NCBI GenBank assembly: GCA_021234155.1
Contig: JAJEKV010000239.1
Location: forward strand, 372,001-436,000
Direction of reading: 5' to 3'
DNA: 64,000 nucleotides
Source of the DNA: Isoetes taiwanensis
Taxonomy: Eukaryota; Streptophyta; Lycopodiopsida; Isoetales; Isoetaceae
This document shows positions 58,652-64,000 of this stretch, in pieces. Both the position numbers and the translations under genes were made by a program. The stretch's first letter is position 1. Every line of letters starts with the position of its first letter. The notes beneath the pieces are model-generated. The model was not told where the DNA came from. It did no database searches and saw only the letters and a list, made by a program, of their open reading frames with translations.

Positions 58652-60556
58652 AAGAAATGCTTAGACATCATATTAAAATCATTTGTGCGTAGATGGGTCT
58701 GAGAAAAGATACGCTTCGGCTGATCGACAGAAAGGCATGTTCCAGCTTTATAATTAATATAGGTTTGGACAGAACTATCAACATTAAAATGCAGGGGGTG
58801 GAATATTTAGGGGTGGAATGTTTTGGCATTCTTTAGACCTCCTTTACCACGCATTGATCCCTTCTTCCATGGCAGCTGGGCCTCCTGCATTAAGCATACA
58901 TAATATGAGATCTCTAAATCCACTCATGCCTAGCTAGACAACAACAATGCAATTCCTTAATAAATCGTAGAAGAAAAAAGAAATCAAATAGTGCAAATAG
59001 ACAATGGTATCCATCACAATCTGCACCTAAGAAGCACGATTTGAGTATTGCATTCTCTTAGACATAAAATAGCCGATCCGAAAAGCACTCCAACTTAGCT
59101 ACACAACAACTTATCTAAGCAATTATGCATGCCCACTAATCTAAATGCCAGCACCTACTGCACTCTCTTCTGCAATGCCATATGCAAGCCATCAACCTAT
59201 TGTCACTCTACCCAACACCCAAAACATACACACAAATCTATCTGTAGCACCTATTACATGCAGATGCTTAGAACTTCCCTTATCAATTAAATATCACTTT
59301 CGGTACTTTCTGTTATAGACAAAAAAGAGAAGCATTTCAAACACGGTAGAAATCGCTCATGTAATGAATCGGTTGTGTTTACTCCATGCTCCATTGCTTT
59401 CCGGTTACGGATTTTGAAGTTCCATATACTGCATTTAGCTCTGCATTTAGCTCCACATACCAGCATTTAGCATGAGACTTAGCCAAGTAGATACCAGATG
59501 CAAAACTATAACTCTGGTAAGGAAAAGAGCAGGTCTACACTATCCAAATAAGAATGGAACAATTCACATAAGCCCAGCATCTGTGGAAAAATAGATAATA
59601 TTTTAGGCAGAAGTTACAGATGTCTTTTAATGCAACAGGCAACCATTTTTTTTCTTGCCTACGGAATCAAGCAGAATCCGTTGCTCCACAATACCAATGG
59701 CAGGGAATAGGCAATCAGAAACTAACAAAGGTTCGTATCTGTATAAAATCACCAGAATCACAAGCTCTGCACCCTCAATATTCTTGCCACAGGGAAATAT
59801 CATTTCGGCCTAGCTAGAACATCAGATACTTTTTTCACAGATGCTCCTATGATAAGATCTATTAAGGAAATTGGTTGCCATCCACCGTTGGCCATAACAC
59901 TGCAATAATACAAATTCCAACCATGAAATCTTTATTACTAACAAAATTGCAGCTTGCATATGATGTACATAATAGTGGAGCGTGGAAAGAAGGGGACTAA
60001 GTTGTCTTCCTTGCCAGGAGCCCGGCGCTTAATAAAACCATCTGGATAACACGACATCCCTGTCTTCTTGCTCTTTGTTGCAGCGGGCATGCAAAATAGC
60101 AAAACTTATTCTCAACCTCATCCTTTAAATGACCTTTCTCGGCTTTCTTCTTACGCAATGACCTATAACCTAGTGGCTGAACAATTCATTGTTTTCGTTG
60201 TTGCATGGTCTTGTGTGTAATAGGCATTTCTGAAAATGCAAGAAACTAAATCGAGAATGTAAATAAAGGGTTGTACGAGACATAGACATGCTAACGTGAG
60301 AAGCTACCTTGCACCACTTCTAGATTACTTGCATTGGGTAGCTCCCTATGCCATGGTAAAGCATTATGTTCGAATATCGAAAAAGTTAAGGGGATCCTTT
60401 GTAATTCTTCTATCTTACGCAATGCATAGTATGAACATGGCAATGAAAACATAGGCGTAAAATGAAGTGATTGTCCAAAACTTATTATTTGACAACTACA
60501 AATTTTGCAACCTTTTCCATGGCTTCCGACCATTTACTCAACCGTTCAACACCTTT

Positions 60557-60790
60557 CGCCAAGCTTGGCCATGTAAAGGGATACTCCCCCGCTTTCCATA
60601 GCTGATGTTAGGGATTGCAGGAGCTCGAGGGCTTAAGAGCGATTCATAGAGGCTAGAGGTTGTGAGAGATTGGAGCGGGACAAAAATCCTTGCAGAGGGT
60701 TTTTTCCGCCCCTTTTTTAGCTTGGCCATGTAAACGGATACTCCCTCGCTTTCCATAGCCGATGTTAAGGATTGCAGGAGCTCATGGGAT
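60557..60790. repeat. ~160-bp spaced direct repeat
   Basis: AGCTTGGCCATGTAAA and CTTTCCATAGC...GATTGCAGGAGCTC occur at about 60,560-60,627 and 60,718-60,784. Confidence 0.8.
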
Positions 60791-60827
60791 AAATGCAAGA
60801 CCGGAACTTGGAAATCATGCTGGCCGT

Positions 60828-60995
60828 TCTTGGTAAGCCTATAGCATAATGCTGTTTTCTATCATGCCTTGGTCTTTTGATCATGCCGGAGAAAGAAGGA
60901 ATAGCGCTAAAACTCTTGGTAAACCTATAGCATATCATGCCTTGGCCCTTTGATCCCCTGCGGAGTAAGAAGGAATAGAGCGAAAAGCGTGTTTG
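60828..60995. repeat. ~89-bp tandem duplication
   Basis: CTTGGTAA(G/A)CCTATAGCATA, ATCATGCCTTGG, CTTTTGATC/CTTTGATC and AGAAGGAATAG appear twice in order. Confidence 0.75.
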
Positions 60996-61071
60996 CGTTA
61001 ACTCTCAACCCTAAGTTCGAAAGATTGGCAAATCGTAACCATAGGATAAAGTGACTAAACCTCAGCCGTTG

Positions 61072-61120
61072 GATCTAGGGCGTGGTCCATTACTTGCACT
61101 AAAACATTATAATATAAGAT
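61072..61120 (+). repeat. Dispersed boundary motif, copy 2
   Basis: Matches 313-354 (GATCTAGGG, GGTCCATTAC, ACATTATAATATAAGAT). Here it is preceded by CCTCAGCCGTTG and followed by an ATGTACAT-rich cluster. Confidence 0.5.
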
Positions 61121-61445
61121 ATTAGTACAACTAATGTACATATGTCTGATTTGTTTGGCTTCATTACACGAAAAGTACACTAAAATGTAGAATGATGTAA
61201 TTTTGATATTCAAGTACATGTAAATGCAAATTTTGCATGGACATGTAACGTTAATGGATGTACATCTAAAAAGTACCTAATAGCACATCAACTGCAAGAT
61301 TTCTGCTACTATGTAAACAATGTAAAATGCAATACATTTCATGAGAACCATGTGTATTCATTAATGTGTCACTCTCGAACAGTAACTAGAATGTACGAAT
61401 GTACTAGAATGTACGAGAATGTACTAGAATGTCATGAAAGAATTT
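61115..61445. repeat. ATGTACAT-rich cluster 4
   Basis: Contains AATGTACATATG, AAGTACATGT, GATGTACATC and three GAATGTAC(G/T)A units at 61,390-61,432. More scattered than clusters 1-3. Confidence 0.55.
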
Positions 61446-62550
61446 TGGAAGAAAACATAAACTCCAAGACTGAATTGATTCAATTACAAGAGCAAACCTG
61501 TGAGATATCAAGGTATTGTATTGCTTGTGTTCTCCTCTTCATGACATCTCTAACCTTTGGTGAAACTTTGGTATTGTCAAGCCAAAATTCACTTAACACG
61601 ACATTTGATTGAATCATCGATTCTATTTGATCTTGGCATCCTTCCCGCCAAAGCCCATACATTTGCTCCACTTAATGACATTATCTTCCTTCTTGCTGCA
61701 GCTTTGGATAAATTTCTTGGTCAGTATCTTTAGCAATTTTGAAGAAACATTCTTGTTTATATCTCCTTTTTTCCAACAATCATTGATAACAGTGAATGTT
61801 TTGCGACCAATTTATCTTTGCTATTAGCGGACTTTTACTTCTTGAAGTCCATCTTTCAAGTTTCGATCATTGATTTCATAACAATAACTTCGGAAGGATT
61901 TCCAATTACGGGTTCAAAAACAAAAAAAGCCTGTCATCTTGCAACAAACGATCACAAAAACTAATCTTTGATCTCGGGACAAGCGTTTGCCAAAGAATCG
62001 AGGATGCAATCCACCGACACTGTCAACACGCTTCTTTATTTGTTTTGTGGCATAACAGCGCCAATGTCGGCATACTGCGCTTAGAACCATCACTTCCATT
62101 GGAATTCTCACCCTCCATGAACAGATTGACATGTGTTTTTTCCCGGAATTCCTTGGTGTTCTTCCCCGTGAAAGGGGAATTTCGGAAAGGGAGGGACGGA
62201 TCCATTCAATTTGGTTCGGTGGTTGGGTGGTTAACCAAGAATTTTCGGGGAATGTCGGGGATGATCTTGCAATCATTGCATATCCGACACAAAACGACAA
62301 ACCATAGTATCTTGATGTACATCTAAAATGTACCCCAAAAAAGCACAAATTAGTCCTTCAATTCAAGACGATGTACGCATACCCTTTCATGCTTTTACCC
62401 ATAAACACTTACTAAAATTATTCAATTCAGAGAAGAGAGTAGAGATGGTGTTGCTATTGAAGCACATCAGCGAATGAATTTGTCTAAGCTTTGTGCAATT
62501 GTAGACGTCTTCTAGGCCACGATGGTCTCACAGATTTAAATAATAAACAA
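61446..62550. other. No gene recognised
   Basis: Minus-strand frames at 61,480-61,671 and 61,914-62,348 and plus-strand frames at 61,609-61,827 and 62,045-62,326 show no domain. One more ATGTACAT word lies near 62,313. The last 60 bases before 62,551 may be a LINE 3' UTR, since a pentanucleotide tail follows. Confidence 0.35.
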
Positions 62551-62598
62551 TTCTATTCTATTCTATTCTATTTCTCTCTCTCTCTCTCTCTCTCTCTC
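62551..62598 (+). repeat. (TTCTA)n then (TC)n
   Basis: Four TTCTA units, like the tail at 12,960-12,981, run into thirteen TC units. A LINE copy begins immediately after. Confidence 0.9.
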
Positions 62599-64000
62599 AA
62601 CGATTACTCAAGATTAACGAGGACCTTACTCAAGAGCGGTTCCAGCGAAGATAAATTAGAGTTACAAAAAAAAATTCAAAGCAGCCCGACAAAGCAATAA
62701 AAAAGCAGTATGGAGACGGGGTAAGGTTCACATTGAGGAAGATGAATAGGGATTAGAGACCATTAGGCTACTGGCATGGAATATCAATCATCTGAGCAAT
62801 GGGAAGATTGCAGAGATGGGGGATATTCTAGCATCTATCGATATGGTATTCTTCTTAGAGACTTGGGAACACGAGGAGAGTGGTCTCCCTGATATACCAG
62901 GTTTTGTGGTTTTGCATTCAAGATGGAACAAAAGGGATGGCAGAGCGAGGATTTGGAGGATAGCTTGCTATATTAGAGCAGAGATAGCACATTTAGCAAA
63001 GGTCACAAAGAGACGAGAATCCAAGCAGTATATTTGGGTGGAATTACCAGGGAAACAAGGTAAAATTTATGTGGCAGGTTGTTATTTCCCACCTCTACAA
63101 AAGCATACATACCAGAAACATGGATTGGATATGGAGGACCCATTTCAACAACTGGAGTTAGATAGCCTTGAACTAATGGAATCAGGGAAAATTGTTTTGG
63201 TAGGTGATTTTAACGGTAGAACCGCTGGGAAACAAGCCCCCTTAGTGAGCAGCAATGGTGATCCAGTTTGGATAGATCAGATGGATGAATATGAGCTAGA
63301 ATTGGCGTGGTGGAGCAGGGATAACCTCGGATAAAGACAAATGGCCCTCTTGCAATGGGAAACCATTTGCTAAGTATGTCTTGCCGGACTCAATTTATTA
63401 ATATATAATGGCATAAGGAGATTTCCGAGGCACCCATCATTGCACTTGCAAAGGTAAGAGTATAGTGGATTACTTTATTGCATCCGGAAAGGCATTTTGT
63501 AGAGCGGGTCACATACTTGCATGTGTCGGATGTGAGGAGGGAGTCGGACCACGTGCCAATAATTGCACACATCTCTATTCCGAGTAGTGCGGACACTGGG
63601 CACTTGTCAATATAGATCAATTCATGTCAATCAAAAAAAGGGAGAAATACATGAAATATTGTGAGGAATGTATGACAAGTGCAATTTGGCCAAATGAGGT
63701 GGCAATGATGAGCGAGGTTTTGACCTCCTTACGAATAAGTGCAGCAAGAAAATGCTTTTAATTCGGTAGCATAAAAGAAAGGCTTGCCACATAATGGCTG
63801 GTTTGATGAGGAATGTAAGCTAAAAAGAACGCTTGATATAAGGGTTCCCAAGGGAAGTAAGGCTGCAGCTGATCAAAGAGTTTAAGACTCTTATTAGGCT
63901 TAAAAAAGAGCATTTCTAGCCCTCAAAGCGGGAAGAATTGGTCACAAAGCTGCCGATCGACCCAAATCAATTTTGGAAACAAGTGAAGAATAGGAAACAA
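62599..64000 (+). mobile_element. LINE copy B3, 5' part, cut by the window edge
   Basis: It reads from near the start of the endonuclease: LLAWNINHLSNGKIAEMGDI near 62,765, an intact ORF to 63,334, then frameshifted blocks SIVDYFIASGKAF near 63,437-63,500, DVRRESDHVPIIAHISI near 63,530-63,580, and the linker LPHNGWFDEECKLKR near 63,785. The RT should lie beyond 64,000. It belongs to the same family as B1 and B2, whose linkers read LPC.(A/G)WFD(K/E)EC. Confidence 0.88.
62816..63334 (+). CDS. LINE B3 APE-type endonuclease, N-terminal half (partial)
   Basis: 172 codons from the first Met; the frame is open from about 62,752, so the true protein starts earlier. Motifs of the exonuclease III/APE fold: AWNINHL (Asn) upstream of the Met, FFLETW with the catalytic Glu, YVAGCYFPP and KIVLVGDFNGRTAG with the conserved Asp and Asn. 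It ends at a TAA before the C-terminal SDH, which continues in other frames. The enzyme nicks target DNA to prime reverse transcription. It is the longest clean endonuclease in the window. Confidence 0.8.
   Translation: MGDILASIDMVFFLETWEHEESGLPDIPGFVVLHSRWNKRDGRARIWRIACYIRAEIAHLAKVTKRRESKQYIWVELPGKQGKIYVAGCYFPPLQKHTYQKHGLDMEDPFQQLELDSLELMESGKIVLVGDFNGRTAGKQAPLVSSNGDPVWIDQMDEYELELAWWSRDNLG

Larger units (their letters stand above)
57451..61071. other. No gene recognised; several small tandem repeats
   Basis: AT-rich DNA with short frames only. Repeats listed separately: 78-bp at 58,226, (AAGG)n at 58,620, 160-bp spaced at 60,557 and about 89-bp at 60,830. The ORF at 60,538-60,798 (minus) lies on the 160-bp repeat. 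Confidence 0.4.

Overview
The window looks like repeat-dominated nuclear DNA of a land plant. The evidence is GT-AG introns, a plant-type L1 LINE, a copia-like LTR element primed by initiator-Met tRNA, a two-ORF PIF/Harbinger element, APE-type LINEs, long (CT)n tracts and low coding density. The LINE types and a large SDG/HGKG-motif transposase-like family would suit a seed-free vascular plant, but that is a guess; the species cannot be fixed from the sequence. There is no bacterial operon, rRNA, tRNA or CRISPR.

Layout. 340-895: tandem satellite, about 149 bp per unit, seen again at 17,640-18,860. 2,186-3,470 (minus): candidate multi-exon gene with a coiled-coil exon. Part of it lies in a repeat present once at 2,890-3,957, where it is split by a 204-bp LINE 3' fragment, and three times in tandem at 13,229-16,776. 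4,594-5,787 (plus): weak candidate exons. 8,580-12,981: decayed GC-rich LINE. 20,775-24,320: copia-like non-autonomous LTR element (minus) with matching 5-bp target duplications and an 893-bp nested insertion in its 5' LTR. 24,406-24,741 (minus): candidate 3' exon. 25,444-26,091 (plus): the best intact-looking host gene, three exons giving a 166-aa signal-peptide protein with two hydrophobic segments. 30,100-32,720 (minus): L1 LINE, probably with GC-rich ORF1 remains up to 35,270. 36,990-37,206: LINE 3' end. 38,030-41,480: Harbinger element with convergent transposase and Myb-like ORFs. 42,310-44,990, 46,935-49,610 and 62,600-64,000: three LINEs of one family, each preceded by a (TC)n tract; the last runs off the window.

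The most unusual part is 49,660-57,450. It holds decayed coding sequence of several kinds: coiled coil, Lys-rich, Ulp1-like protease and FCP1-like HAD phosphatase on plus, then an SDG/HGKG-motif transposase-like protein on minus. The units are separated by clusters of the palindrome ATGTACAT. It may be a large compound mobile element that captured host genes. Almost every coding region is broken by stops or frameshifts, so most of the window is probably silent; the exceptions to test are the 25.4-kb gene, the 2.2-3.5-kb gene and the partly open LINE at the right edge.
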